Shown here: in pieces, positions 11,492 to 22,235 of the stretch | Layout: every line of letters begins with the position of its first letter | How positions within the stretch are numbered: the stretch's first letter is position 1 | From: Bemisia tabaci | Lineage: Eukaryota; Arthropoda; Insecta; Hemiptera; Aleyrodidae | Direction: 5' to 3' | NCBI RefSeq assembly: GCF_918797505.1 | Contig: NC_092795.1 | Span: 33,033,131-33,097,130, forward strand | Length of the DNA: 64,000 nucleotides | The notes under the pieces: model-generated | What the model was told of the DNA's origin: nothing | Databases searched by the model: none | What the model saw: only the letters and a program-made list of their open reading frames with translations | Position numbers and translations under genes: made by a program

Positions 11492-12479
11492 AATAGACTT
11501 ACGTTCCTTCGTCTGGGAAACCACGACTTGATTATTTGACTGCTTAAGGTTCCTTTTAGCAAATTTTTTACTTGTTCAGGTAGAAGATTACCTGTATTCC
11601 GAGCAAAATTTTCGCGGAATACTACGAGGAAGTGAACTGCAAGCCGCCTGTAGAGCCTGCGAGCGAGAATCATGAATAATGACGAAGCCCTGGATCGGAT
11701 CGCAAAACCTCTCACGTATCAGATAAAAAAGTCAGAGGCAAGCTCCTGGCTCCTCGCAGGTCCCCCGATATTTTCTTACCCTCTGATCCGACCCCCCTTC
11801 GCGCCCAGGCAACGTCCCCTGCCAATTTGAAACAACCTCCCCCCTTCTTTTCTCTCTTTTTCGTCAAAGCCGGGGAATCCACCTTGCTTTGCTCAGCAGG
11901 ATCTTCCCTTTTTTTTGTACTGCTAACTTTGACAGGGTTGCAAAAGACGGGATGGTTCGCAGGAACCGGGAAGAGTGGGACATTTTCGGTTCAGAATGTC
12001 TGAGCGGGGATTAGACGAAACTATCGTCTCATTATGATGTTATGGATTTAGTTTTTCCCGAATCGTCTGGGAATTTTACGATTGTAGGTCGGTGATTTTT
12101 CCGGTAAAGCCACCAGAGAAATACAGGGACAAGCTAGGAAACTTTCTGAGGGAGGCAAGCTCAGTGAATTTTTTTCAAAAATCAAAAAATTCTTCGCCTT
12201 TACATTTTTAGAGGCAGCTTTTGCATTTTTTGAGGTTGTCGTCACCTCACGTTGCTGACCACATGAGACTTGCGCGTTTCACTGTTTCCTTCGCATAGAA
12301 AAACGTGTTCCACTATTTCCGTTGCATGAGAGAGTACACGTAAAACTATTTTCTTAGCAAAAGAGAGCGCGTCAATAGATTGGTTCTCAAAAAACCATGC
12401 ATCTAACCGGTTCCTACTCTCTGCCTTTACATTTTGTCCCCCTCGCCAGGTGCCTTCACATTTTTTACCCCTTTTCGGG
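11492..12479. other. Non-coding stretch, nothing recognised
   Basis: Mixed sequence with no supported gene; C-rich near 11780-11850. Confidence 0.4.
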
Positions 12480-12642
12480 CAGAGGCGGATCCAGCAATTT
12501 GGCAACACCGGATTTTCTCCATTGAAAGCTATGCTAAAAGATCGATTCTTGTCGGAGCACCTGGCCCCTCCAAGAATCGATACATTTCCATAGGTTTAAA
12601 TGGAACAAACACAATGTTGCTAATTTGCTGGATCCGCCAATG
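12480..12642. mobile_element. Family F hAT-type MITE, copy F2 (perfect 8-bp TSD)
   Basis: Starts CAGAGGCGGATCCAGC and ends GGATCCGCCAATG. The 8-bp direct repeat TTTTCGGG lies exactly on both sides (12472-12479, 12643-12650). This is the clearest copy for defining the family F ends. Confidence 0.92.
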
Positions 12643-12699
12643 TTTTCGGGTGCCTTCACATTTGCTCCGCGATCCGTCTGCGATCGGCCGATCAAACAC

Positions 12700-12905
12700 T
12701 TTCTGCACCCCTGAATCTTCGTCGTTTTTCTCACAAAAGAGCGTAACTTTTCATGTTGCCTAATTTTCCCGTTGCAAATTGCATTTTTGCTAAGAGATTC
12801 TTGGGTATTTCTGACTGAAAAATCTGACTTTTCTTGTGAATTCATGCAAAAATAAAAAAGTCTGAGGCGAGACTTGTTCGGATATTTTCTCGTAAAAAAT
12901 TGAAT
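12700..12905 (+). repeat. Family X remnant
   Basis: Diverged single copy of the unit duplicated at 10482-10876 (TTTTTCTCACAAAAGA, TTGCAAATTGCATTTTTGC, GGTATTTCTGACTGAAAAAT). Confidence 0.55.
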
Positions 12906-12952
12906 TGTTTGAGTCAAAAATTTCGCAAGCCTGGAATGGAGTTACGTTCCTA

Positions 12953-13178
12953 CACTGGAAAAAAACACATTGGATCTAGAGTCCAGACTCTTAAAAACAT
13001 CGACAAGAAAAAGTACTCTTGATTCAATCAGAATCTAGCTTAATCAAGAACCAAGCCTCTTAATTTAAGAGGATTTTGTTTTGATTCAAGCAAAAATCCG
13101 ATTGAATCAAGCATATTTTTTTCGCCAATGTTTTCACGAGTCTGGACTCTAGATCCAATGTGGTTTTTTTTTCCAGTA
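12953..13178. mobile_element. Family A MITE, copy A2
   Basis: Palindromic, starting CACTGGAAAAAA and ending TTTTTTCCAGTA, with the last base changed. Flanked by TA on both sides (12951-12952, 13179-13180). Same GATTCAATC motifs as A1. Confidence 0.85.
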
Positions 13179-13312
13179 TACGTCCGGGTAACGACGAATT
13201 ATAGTCTATCATTTTCCCCCTTAGTCTATAACAGCCACCCGCTTTCACCAATGGGGTCGCTCCATCCACTCTGTTGCTTTTCGCTTTGTCTAATGCCAAT
13301 AATCAGGCCGCC
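13179..13312 (+). repeat. Family R right half after A2
   Basis: AGTCTATCATTTTC, CACCAATGGGGTCGCTCC and CGCTTTGTCTA match the right half of the R copy at 2753-2890. The distance from the end of the A element to AGTC(T/C)ATCATTTTC is nearly the same in both loci (about 24-25 bases). Confidence 0.6.
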
Positions 13313-14091
13313 AGGGCGGAGGGACGAAAACAGGAAAACACGGGAAGCGAGCGCAAGCGAGCACGCGGTAGCGAAAGCACGACAATAAAAGCTCCGAAAA
13401 AGCAGGGACGGCGCGGCGAGCGAAACGCGGGAAACGGGACATTAGAAACTTTTAATAGGTAGAATGAATGTTTAAAGCCGGGAGCGGCTGCCGCCGAGCA
13501 ATTTGGAATCAAATTCGTCAGAGAGAGAAAGGAATGACGCCGAGTCTTTTTTATTGTTAAAGTTCTCCCTCCACACCCCCCGCCCCCTCCCCCCGCCCAA
13601 CTTCGCAAAAAATATTCGCATCCAGTTCCGCCGTAGCGTCTTACCCGCTCCTTCTTCCCGTTTGCCTCCGATAATTATATATGCCGTAAAATGCGCCGCG
13701 ACTCCATGAGCGCAGTTTAGCTGCACCGAGATAGCAGTTCAGCTGCGCGAAATATTAAATTTCTTTGCATGAGTTAACCGCGCACGTAGGTCTGGCTAGG
13801 TAATTTAACTTTAGTAAATCTCTCGGCAGAAAAACTTCGGAGGAAATACAATGTAAAGACCCCTAATCGTTATGACAAGTAAATTTTTCGTTTGTGTAGC
13901 ACTACGCTTCATTCATTTATGTCGGGCGCGTCATTTTGGATTGATCGGGTGAAGGTTGTTACGTGCAGGGTCGGACTAGCCCGGGTGTGCCGCAATCTCG
14001 CAAAAAAAAAGAAAAATATGAGGTAAAGCCGCTTCATGCCAAACGTCCTGGTTGGAAGTTTGGTTAATCTTCCCGCTTTATTCTTCGAGCA
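13313..14091. other. Non-coding stretch with GC-rich block
   Basis: Purine/GC-rich 13310-13440 and C-rich 13560-13620. ORFs here are compositional and overlap each other on both strands; none is supported. Confidence 0.4.
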
Positions 14092-14837
14092 ATGGAGATG
14101 TTGCATGTGTGATGGGGAATTTGCGATTTGACTATGGATTCTTATGCAAAAGTTCGCGAGAAACATGATGGTGCCACTGGTTTTATCTGAAATCAACTCT
14201 CAAGCTCAAAAAAGCTCTCAAGTCGAGGCCAAAATGGAGGGGATATCCCACGCTATCCTGAGAGTCCACCTCTACATCAAGACAAACTCTCTATGCAAAG
14301 ATAGGGAGTAAATACATTGACAGGGCTGCCCTCTTGATTTGGGGACTCCACAACTGAAAACGCGGCAACCCTGCTAATGTATTTGCTCCCGATCTTTGCA
14401 TGGAGAGTGTGTCTTGATGTAGAGGTGGACTCTCAGGATAGCGTGGGATATCCCCTCCATTTTGGTCTCAACTTGAGAGCTTTTTTTGAGCTTGGGAGTT
14501 GGTTTCAGAGAAAACCAGTGGCACCATCGTGCAGGGCCGAATTAAGGGGATGGCCACATGGGCCGCGGCTCATGGCGGCAAAATGTAGGGGGCGGCAAAT
14601 TTTGCAATTGTTTTGAATGTAGGTATCAAAAAAAGAGAGGAAAAAATCGGATTCAGAAAATAAATTTCAAAAAAGAAAAGGCGACAAAATCTCTCATTTC
14701 CCAGGTGTAAAAGTACAATAATTTCTAATTTTGTCGTCTTCCGGTGATCCAAGAGACAACACCTTTAATTATTCGAGTTAAGAGAGAAACCAAACACGCA
14801 AGTTGACCTGGAACGGAGCGGCTCGGCCGCGATGGTC

Positions 14838-14992
14838 GGCATAAAACGCATAGCGCCTACAAGACTGCATGAATACTTCACGCATTGCGTCAAATACACT
14901 GCGGTCAGCAGTAGTCGGCTTGAAACGCATAGCGCCTACTAGACTGCATGAATACTTCACGCATTGCGCCAACACAGTGCGGTCGGCGCAGC
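14838..14992 (+). repeat. Two-unit tandem inside the hAT element
   Basis: Two copies about 82 bp apart share AAACGCATAGCGCCTAC, AGACTGCATGAATACTTCAC, GCATTGCG and GTGCGGTC or CTGCGGTC. The same unit in altered form makes the hairpin at 48217-48292. Confidence 0.8.
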
Positions 14993-15207
14993 GGTGGAAG
15001 TAAACATTTTTAACCACATTTATGTTTGTTCTTTCATAATTTTTTCATCCGTTTTTAATAAATGGAAGGCCTTGTCCAAACAGGGATGGGTTTACGGAAC
15101 TGAACTCTTGTTAGTGTTGACAGGACTTTCACAAAAAATGTGCCCAACACGAGTAAACGCGTCTCATAACCCTTCCCCCACCGACACGCTCACTTGATGG
15201 TTTTTTT

Positions 15208-15482
15208 TAGATCGTATTCGACAGAACACTCAGGTGAGATTACATTGATATCGATTGGTTCAATATGTATCCACAGCCTCAAAAGTCAATTTAGAAATCT
15301 GAGGTAACGGGTCTTATGTGATCGAATTGTTATTCTCTCGAGTACCAAATGGCAATGAAAAGTGAAATTGTCAGGAATTTTCTCATTTTCAGCTATTCTA
15401 AATTAAATCCTAAAATTTTTGTTTGGGGTTATGCTCTATTGTTTTGAACCAAACGATACATCGAACCAATGTCGAACACGAC
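15208..15482. repeat. Family H repeat, copy H1
   Basis: Inverted relative of 29216-29489. Shared landmarks are ATCGTATTCGA, GGTGAGATT, GATATCGATTGGTTCA, GCCTCAAAAGTCAATTTAGA and AACCAAACGATACATCGAAC. Confidence 0.8.
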
Positions 15483-15977
15483 GTATTGATGTTTCAAAAC
15501 AAATGAGAAGGGGGCGGAAAAATACAGGCGGCCCATGGGCGGCAAGTAGGTAAATCCGGCCCTGCCATCGTGTTTCTCGCGAACTTTTACATGAGAATAA
15601 ACAGTCAAATCGCAAATTCCTCACACATGCAACAACTCCATTGTGATATCTGAGAGAGATACCACTATTCGGCCACGTGGGAGCTTAGGTTGCCTACTCT
15701 GATAACTGAAGGCAGACCAGCATAGCGGTAAAGTCACCGCTCGGCACACACACTGTTCTCACGTGATGAGTTTTAACCAAAACAAAACCAGCAGTGGCGC
15801 TGGTAACAGGCCTGATTTTATTGCCCCCACTAAACTTTCCACAACTGAGTTTCTTGCTCGCGTAGTGAAAGAAACTACGTTAAAAACTCGATTAGCTGAT
15901 ATTTCATACTTAAATATATTACAAATCCATACCACGGAAAACCGATCACCATCATCCTTCTCTTTCTTAGTTTGAAT

Positions 15978-16484
15978 CGTGCTCTTGTATGTGTTAGGAA
16001 TTGGCGACTTAAATATTGATTCCTATGTTAAATTTCGCGAGAATCACGATGGTTTCACTGGTTATCGCTGAAATCAACACCAAAGCTCAAAGAAGCTCTC
16101 AAAGTTGAGGCTGTAATGGAGGAGATAGCCCACGCTACCCTGAGAGTCTACCTCTATATCAAGTCAAGCTCTCTATGCAAAGATAGGGAGCAAATACATT
16201 AACAGGGTTGCCAGTTTATTTGGGGACTCCAAAATTGAAATCACGGTAACCTTGCTAACGTATTTTGCTCCCTATCTTTGCTTGCCTGGAGAGTTCGACC
16301 AGATATAGATGTAGACCCTCAGTCTCGGGTTAGCGTGGGATGTTCCCTCCATTACGACCTGAACTTTGCGAGCTTTTTATGAGCTTTGGAGTTATTTCAA
16401 AGAAAACCAGTGACACCATCGAGCTTCTTGCGTATGTTAAAGCACTTAAATCGCAAATCCCTCACGCATGCAAGAGCTACATTG
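15978..16484. mobile_element. Family G foldback element, copy G2 (diverged)
   Basis: Same inverted-arm layout as G1 and G3 (TTTCGCGAGAATCACGATGG, CCCACGCTACCCTGAGAGTC, GCAAAGATAGGGAGCAAATA) but with more substitutions. It lies about 335 bp after G1. Confidence 0.8.
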
Positions 16485-16528
16485 CCAGTATGTCACGGTC
16501 ACTCCAAAAATATGATGAATGACTGTTG

Positions 16529-17125
16529 CAGTGGGGGAAAAAAATAGTTTACGGGCAACATAGACCTACCGTTCGTTCCAGGCTCAGTGACCGAAAGCAC
16601 CGGGTGCTGGAACCGTAGCTTCGATTGCTCCGGGTATTGCACGGAGAAAAAAACTTCGTGCGTGAGACCCGAAGTTTAGGTCATATGGATCTCTGAAGTT
16701 TTCGGATCGAGCATCCGAACACTTAAGGTCCAGCTGCTGAGATTTGGATCACACATCTGAAACTTCAGTTCTTACGTCTGAAGTACTCCGGTTTTCACAT
16801 CCGAAGAGCTTCGGTTCTCACATCCGAAAAACTTCGGTTCTCACACCTGAAGTACTTCAGATGTAAGAACTGAAGTTTCAGATGCGTGATCCGAACCTCG
16901 GCAGCTAGACCTTAAGTGTTCAGATGCTCAATCTGAAAACTTCAGAGATCCATATGACCTAAACTTCGGGTCCCACGCACGAGGTTTTTTTCTCCGTGTG
17001 GAGCCGTAGCTTCGATTGCTCCGGGTGCTACGCCCGGAACTTTCGGCCTCTGATCCCGAAAAGCGGACGGTTCGTCTTTACAGCCGGTAAGTACGGCTTC
17101 CACGGCCGGATTTTTTTTTTCAGTG
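16529..17125. mobile_element. Family C MITE, copy C1, split by B1
   Basis: Left end CAGTGGGGGAAAAAAATAG (decayed CACTGAAAAAA); right end TTTTTTTTTTCAGTG; TG on both sides. The core matches C2: ACCGTTCGTTCCA, GCCGTAGCTTCGATTG, CCCGGAACTTTCGG, TAAGTACGGCTTCCACGGCC. Family B copy B1 (16640-16998) is nested inside, and a stretch of about 30 bp containing CCGTAGCTTCGATTGCTCCG appears on both sides of B1. Confidence 0.8.
16640..16998. mobile_element. Family B MITE, copy B1 (CACGGAG termini)
   Basis: Palindromic 359-bp element starting CACGGAGAAAAAAAC and ending TTTTTTTCTCCGTG. Arms contain ACCCGAAGTTTAGGTCATA, GGATCTCTGAAG and many TCTGAAGTACTTC-type repeats. Flanked by TG (16638-16639, 16999-17000). 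Other copies: 33129-33413, 50358-50670. Confidence 0.88.
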
Positions 17126-17537
17126 TGGGCTTGAAAAGAACTGAGCTCGTATAAAATTGAGTGACAGTCTTTCTGCTTCGGGCGGTGTGAGAATGGGGGA
17201 AAAATCGAAGAAACTTGGCAGGACGCGACGTTACTTAGGTTGGCACGGAGCTGAAGTGCCCGACGCGCGGAGTTGCTCGGACAGGAAACGGAAATGTAAC
17301 AGCGAATCCTTGTAACGTGTCTATTAGCTCGGAGGAATTTATCCCCAGATCTGTTCCAGCCTCTAATGCAGCCCCGCTCCCCGCCCCTCTCCTGGAAGCG
17401 ACCCGCTTATCATTTTCTCATCGTATCATTAGCCGGGCTCCCGCGGGAAATCCCTTTTAGAATTTCGGAGAGCTCCTAATAGCCTCCGGGTCGTCCCTCC
17501 GACCGGACTCGCGGGCCCGGACGGATATTCTTCGATA

Positions 17538-17677
17538 ATTGTCCGTGTTTAAGCTAAAAGGAACTATGTAGAAATAATTAAATAAAAAGGAACTATGTGC
17601 ATAGGATGTATGTGCTTTGTAATTCCTTTTGATTTATTTTCATGTCTACATAGTTTATTTTGCATAAATACGTTCAA
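17538..17677. mobile_element. Family D MITE, copy D2 (short)
   Basis: Inverted ends TTGTCCGTGTTTAAGC ... GCATAAATACGTTCAA; contains AAAAGGAACTATGT twice on the left and its decayed reverse complement on the right. Confidence 0.65.
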
Positions 17678-17720
17678 TTGGACTTAATCAATGCAAAGGA
17701 GCCGTCCGCATGACTTGCTG

Positions 17721-17953
17721 CTCTGGGAGAAAAAACACATTGGATCTAAAGTCCAGACTCTTAAAAACATCGACAAGAAAAAGTACTCTTGATTCAATCA
17801 GATTTAAGCTTAAATCAAAAACCAAGCCTCTTAATTTAAGCGGATTTCGTTTTGATTCAAGCAAAAATCCGATTGAATCAAGAGTATTTTTTCTTGTCAA
17901 TGTTTTCAAGAGTTTCAGTCTGGACTCTAGATCCAATGTGTTTTTTTCCAGTG
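17721..17953. mobile_element. Family A MITE, copy A3
   Basis: Starts CTCTGGGAGAAAAAACACAT (decayed CACTGG) and ends TTTTTTTCCAGTG. Flanked by TG on both sides (17719-17720, 17954-17955). Interior palindrome as in A1. Confidence 0.82.
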
Positions 17954-17955
17954 TG

Positions 17956-18849
17956 TGGTGGATCGCCGCGCTCCAGTGAGCCCGGAATAACTAGTTTTTC
18001 ATGAAATGCTAAACTTTTATGAAAAATTTCACGTGTGATACATTTTTAGATTCATTTTCTAACGAAATATATCCATTCTGTTGATATTACGGAATTTTTC
18101 TTTCCTGTGTGTGACCCATCGAGTCATGGTAATGAACTCGTCATTTAGTCATGTGTCGTTGAACTCAACGGGTGCGGCGGTGCGGTCCCGTTGCCTCCAT
18201 CGATTCAAGCAATCGGAATGACGTCGAAGGGACCTTGGATTTCCTTTATGTATCCTTATGTATTTATGTCCTTTATGTACGTATGTATGTGAGGGTGTGA
18301 CAGGGAGGTTCTGTGTGTAGTGTTAGGCGCGGAATTCAGATTCTTTCGCGGCGACTGCCGCGGGAAGAAACCTAATTCTGAAGATTATCTCATCCAAACC
18401 GCTAACGGCAGACAGAGGGGCATAATGAAATAAGTGCCATATTGTACAGGTGTACTTAAATCAGGCATTATTTCAGTCAAAGCCCGAGCCAACGCGGTCT
18501 TTAGAATTTTAATTTGCATTCATTTTTTCGAGGTCTACTCGGCCTTGCTCCCTGCTCATCTCGCGGAGCGTAACGCAACAAGACAAAACTAATTAGCAGT
18601 GTCATCAAAAGCTACAGGAACGAGGGTCGAAAAAAACACGACGGAAAACAAATTATAATATAAATTAACAAAAGCCAAGGGAAAGATTGTTTAGAGTTCG
18701 CGAGAGGTAAAACCCCGTCCCCCGCCCTCATTTTTCCCTGCTCTTTTTTAATTTCAGCGGATGCGATATCGGGGCTCGTATTCCGAGTCCTCAATCTCTG
18801 CAGCCGAACAGTTTTAGGGGCTGTAACACCGCTTTGTGGGGAGAAACAT
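17956..18849. other. Non-coding stretch, nothing recognised
   Basis: Short TATG/GTATG-rich run near 18240-18290; no gene or shared repeat seen. Confidence 0.4.
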
Positions 18850-19080
18850 CGCATCAACAATCCGACGTTGCCAAATTTCCCGCGATGAAATACTATTTTC
18901 TGGAAATTTTGTTAATATTTTATCACTTGTTTTTTCAGAGATTTTTATTCCGAGTTTCGTCTAACTTACCTGAAAATCTCAAGGACGAATATTTATAACT
19001 TTTCGCAAAAATAAATCCAATATCAGGAGAAATTTGGGGGCATCCTATCGTATATACAACGTGGTTTCCTAAGCACGGTG
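18850..19080 (-). repeat. Degenerate family V copy
   Basis: CGACGTTGCCAAATTTC on the left and TTTCCTAAGCACGG on the right recall the V arms (TTGCCAAATTTCC, TTCCTTAGCACGG). The left terminal part is lost. Confidence 0.4.
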
Positions 19081-19267
19081 GAATACGAGTGGGATGAGTC
19101 AAAGATGGAAATATTGTGCGCTATACGCCCCTCACTCCAATGGTAATCTGGTCGTGATTTTTAATTAAATAAGAGAATAAGCCAACCCCATTGCCCATTC
19201 AAACACCACTCTCTCCTTTCTTTTTACTCAGGGCCGATGTAGGAATAGAAATGAAACCACTGACCGG

Positions 19268-19400
19268 GGGGCACTGAGAAGTTTTTAATCTTTGATTAAT
19301 CGGTAGTAAGTAATCATTAAACAGTCATCAATTTTTTAACAAATGATTAATCAGTCGAATCGAAAGACTTTCGTTAACCGATAAATTCATAGCCAATCGA
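19268..19400 (+). repeat. AT-rich repeat family O, copy 1
   Basis: GAAGTTTTTAATC then TTTGATTAATCGGTA is matched in inverted form at 23940-23985, and a similar AATCGATTAATC-rich patch lies at 21050-21195. These are scattered diverged copies or the ends of one large element of about 4.7 kb; the sequence alone does not decide. Confidence 0.4.
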
Positions 19401-19634
19401 GAAAATATAGGCACGTACTGCAACTAGTGAGAATTGGCGATCTCACCATGAGCTGATCACCTATATCTATTGACGATTTAACATCCTAAATCGACGATCA
19501 AATCGCCAATTCTTATCGAAGAAAGTGGCACGCCTTTGAACAAAGTCTTGATACGGATCTCACTATACTCTCATACTCTTGAAGAGTCTCTGGTATAGAT
19601 CTAGAAACCTCGTTGTTTTTCACCCTCAAGGCTC

Positions 19635-19795
19635 CAGTGGCGAGGCATGAATGATCGAAAATCGATATTTCCCATTTGAAGCTATGTAAAAAGATCGATT
19701 ATTTAGGTGTTCGTTGCGAACCCCCTGTTTATCGATCCTTTGCCATAGGTTTAAATGGCAGATCAATCGATGTATCGCAAAGCACGCCACATCTC
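19635..19795. mobile_element. Family F variant (F5), hAT-like
   Basis: Starts CAGTGGCGAGGCATGAATGA and ends CACGCCACATCTCTG; interior has CATTTGAAGCTATG and CCATAGGTTTAAATGGCAGA. Flanking 8-mers CAAGGCTC and AAAGGTTC match at 6 of 8 positions. Sister of 30180-30343. Confidence 0.7.
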
Positions 19796-20212
19796 TGAAA
19801 GGTTCCCATGCGGTGTATGATCATGACCGCGCTTCTCTTAGGCTTTCCTAGGCATCCGATAATCCAAGATCTACCACTTCCGTCGAAGGAGATCTGGCAA
19901 GAGTCGAGCCTTTGCAATCCGATGTCGCGGCGCGGCGGTCCTGCGAGGCTGCGAGAGGCAAAGGTTGATCCGAAAAGCAAAAGGCGAGTGGCTGGCAAGT
20001 GCCTCGTACGAATCGCACCGGAATCGTTTTATTGGAGCTGCGTCCCTCAACGCTACGTCACACCGCTCTCCTCTCACCCGTGCCCCTTGCCCCCCCCCCC
20101 CCCCCCCCTGTCCGGCCCGCGGACTAAAAGCTAAGTGGCTGCACGGTGAAAGGATGCTCCCTCCAGCTGTGCCAAGTGGGTCCGCCTCCGAAACGTACCT
20201 ATGGATCAGAGT
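19796..20212. other. Non-coding stretch with long C run
   Basis: A run of about 20 C at 20089-20108. Overlapping short ORFs in several frames, none supported. Confidence 0.4.
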
Positions 20213-20760
20213 TACCCGGGAAAGTCAAGTGCCGGGAACAGGAAAGTTCTCGGGATTCAACGAGTGAATTCTCAGTAGCTCTTTAAAGTGTGAGTGATTA
20301 CTGTGTATATGTGTAAGTGTGTGTGTTAATTTTCTTGTCAAAGTCTCATGAGAAAGTCTAATTCCGGGAATGGGAAAGTGCCCGGAGTTTTCCGGGAAAG
20401 TCAAGTGCCGGGAACGGGAAAGTTCTCGGAAGTCAACGGTCGAGTTCTCAGAAGCTCTTAAAAGTGTGAGTCATTGCCTTGTATGTGTGCAAATGTGTAC
20501 GTGTTAGTTTTCTTGTCAAAGTCTCATGAGGAAATCTAATTCGGGAAAAGGGAAAGTTCCCGGATATATTCGTGGAAAGTTCTCAGTAAATCCTCTAAGT
20601 TTGAGTGATTACCGTTTTTGTGTGCTTTATTGTGTGTATTTGTATCAAAGTTTCCCGGGAATCATCCAAGAAGTTTTCGGTGACCCTAAAGTGCGTGAGT
20701 GATTACCGTGTTTGTGAATTAATTGTCAAATTTTCCTGTCAAAGCCTCCAAGGAAAATAG
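20213..20760 (+). repeat. Decaying tandem repeat, period about 176 bp (family P)
   Basis: Units begin at about 20216 and 20392 with CCGGGAAAGTCAAGTGCCGG, then GTTCTC, AAAGTGTGAGTGATTACTGT or AAAGTGTGAGTCATTGCC, and TTCTTGTCAAAGTCTCATGA. Two further, shorter and more diverged units follow to about 20760. Confidence 0.8.
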
Positions 20761-20812
20761 ATTTTAGGCAATGATTCCTGTGAAAATCTAGGACGGAGAG
20801 GGTTCATACCTA

Positions 20813-21000
20813 CACTGAAAAAAAAGTTACCGGCTGTATAAACATACCGTTCGTTCCAGACTCAGAGGCCGAAAGTTCCGGGCGCTGGAGCCGTAGCTTC
20901 GATTGTTCCGGTTGCTTAGCCCGGAACTTTCGGCCCCTGGGCCCGGAACGCCGATACAGCCCTTAAGTACGGCATCCATGGCCGGAGTTTTTTTTCAGTG
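20813..21000. mobile_element. Family C MITE, copy C2 (uninterrupted)
   Basis: Starts CACTGAAAAAAAAGTTACCG and ends GGAGTTTTTTTTCAGTG. The core holds a GC-rich palindrome (CCGAAAGTTCCGGGCGC ... GCCCGGAACTTTCGG). Flanks are TA on the left and TG on the right, one base different. Full-length reference for C1 and C3. Confidence 0.82.
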
Positions 21001-21232
21001 TGGGGACCCTGGAGGGCATCCCAGGGTACAGGTTGTTATTTTGAAAATTTACCGTTTCAAAATATGCACATCGATATAGATTTAACATTCGATCAGTCGT
21101 TTAATTTTGACTCGATACAATTATTAATCCATCGCTGAACTTTCGATTATCCAAAAATGTGATCAATCGGTTTATCAACTAATCGAAAAATGCTTGTCAT
21201 ATCTCATGCTAAATCCAATTTTTCAATCCAAC

Positions 21233-21556
21233 CAGTGTTCGAAACTCACCTTTGAGTTTCAGGAGCCATGTGGCGCATCAAGCTCGATTTTTAAGGGCCA
21301 TCGAAGATTTTTTAGGGGCCAAATTGACTTTTTGCCTATATATCACGGCGCATTTAGTGAAAAGTTAGACGCAGGATGTTTTAGTTACAGAACTTGTAAC
21401 TGTAACGTGGCGGAAATTTCGAAAAATCACTAAACAGAAAAATTAGGATTTTTTTTGGAGGGAGAGGGGCAATTTTTAGGGGCCACGTTGGCGCAGAGCC
21501 TTCTTTTTTTAGGCGCCATGACCGATTTCTTAGGCGCATGTGAGTTTCGAACACTA
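21233..21556. mobile_element. Family S hAT-type element, 324 bp
   Basis: Left end CAGTGTTCGAAACTCA; right end TGAGTTTCGAACACTA, with the last base changed. Perfect 8-bp duplication AATCCAAC at 21225-21232 and 21557-21564. The interior has several GGGGCCA/GGCGCCATG segments. Non-autonomous. Confidence 0.88.
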
Positions 21557-21949
21557 AATCCAACTCATCAAAAAGTACGCCACTACAAATTTCACCCCCG
21601 AGGACGGTTAAGAACAGTCCTCTTGTTGGATGGTGTCTTTGGCAACGCATCGCCTCGGACGGGGATTCGTGGAGGGACGTTAAAACTGTTCAATTTCCAC
21701 TCAATGGGACACGAGATGGAAATTTGCGGCGAAGCTACGTCGCTACGTCGAGTGATGGCGGCGGCCGCGGAGGGGAGGAAGGGAGGATGTCAGAGATTGT
21801 TGGCGGGGAGTGAAAAAGCAAGCACTCAAGAAATCACCTCTTTTCCCGCGCGCCCGACACTGCGCCAGACGCAACCCGCCGCGCACTGTGGGCAAGGTGG
21901 CTTGAAACGTAAGAAAGACATGAAATATTGGACATTTCAGTGAAATGTT

Positions 21950-22235
21950 TCATGAAATTTTACGACGTTGTTGAATATTTCATATTTTTCAGGAGCTAGA
22001 GTATGCAACCCGCACTCAAAAACACGAAAATATAAAAAAGTCACAATTTTTACATTTTGCGAAGCATGAAAAGGAATCTGTATTTTTCAATATCTTTCAT
22101 TAATTTCTGGAATTTCACGAAATATTTCATGAAATTTCACGACGTTGTAAAATATTTCATATTTTTCAGGAGCTAGAGTACGCAACCCGCGCTCAATAAT
22201 TTTTGGAATTTCACGAAATATTTTGTTTCGATTTT
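21950..22235 (+). repeat. Direct repeat pair (family Q)
   Basis: ACGACGTTG, AATATTTCATATTTTTCAGG, AGCTAGAGTA and GCAACCCGC occur twice, about 178 bp apart, starting near 21962 and 22140. Confidence 0.75.

Larger units (their letters stand above)
14532..15564. mobile_element. hAT-type element (1033 bp) inserted in G1
   Basis: Starts CAGGGCCGAATTAAGG and ends TAAATCCGGCCCTG. Flanked by a perfect 8-bp duplication CCATCGTG (14524-14531, 15565-15572), diagnostic of hAT-like insertion. No transposase ORF is visible, so it is non-autonomous. It carries a two-unit tandem (14838-14992) and a segment (15208-15482) also found inverted near 29.2-29.5 kb. Confidence 0.92.
14092..15642. mobile_element. 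Family G foldback element, copy G1, split by a hAT insertion
   Basis: Long inverted arms. The left arm runs ATGGAGATGTTGCATGTGTG, TTCGCGAGAAAC, ATGGTGCCACTGGTTTT, TATCCCACGCTATCCTGAGA, and the right arm is its reverse complement. Removing the insert at 14532-15564 and one 8-bp duplication leaves 510 bp, almost the same as intact copy G3 (508 bp). Other copies: 15978-16484, 41765-42272, and a remnant at 63600-63850. Confidence 0.85.

Noticed and set aside
15719..15760. tRNA or SINE head (CAGCATAGCGGTAAAGTCACC)
   Set aside because: Only an A-box-like phrase; no B box or cloverleaf could be drawn.
21455..21943. 162-codon ORF on +
   Set aside because: Begins inside the hAT-type element S and runs out into unrelated DNA; no domain.
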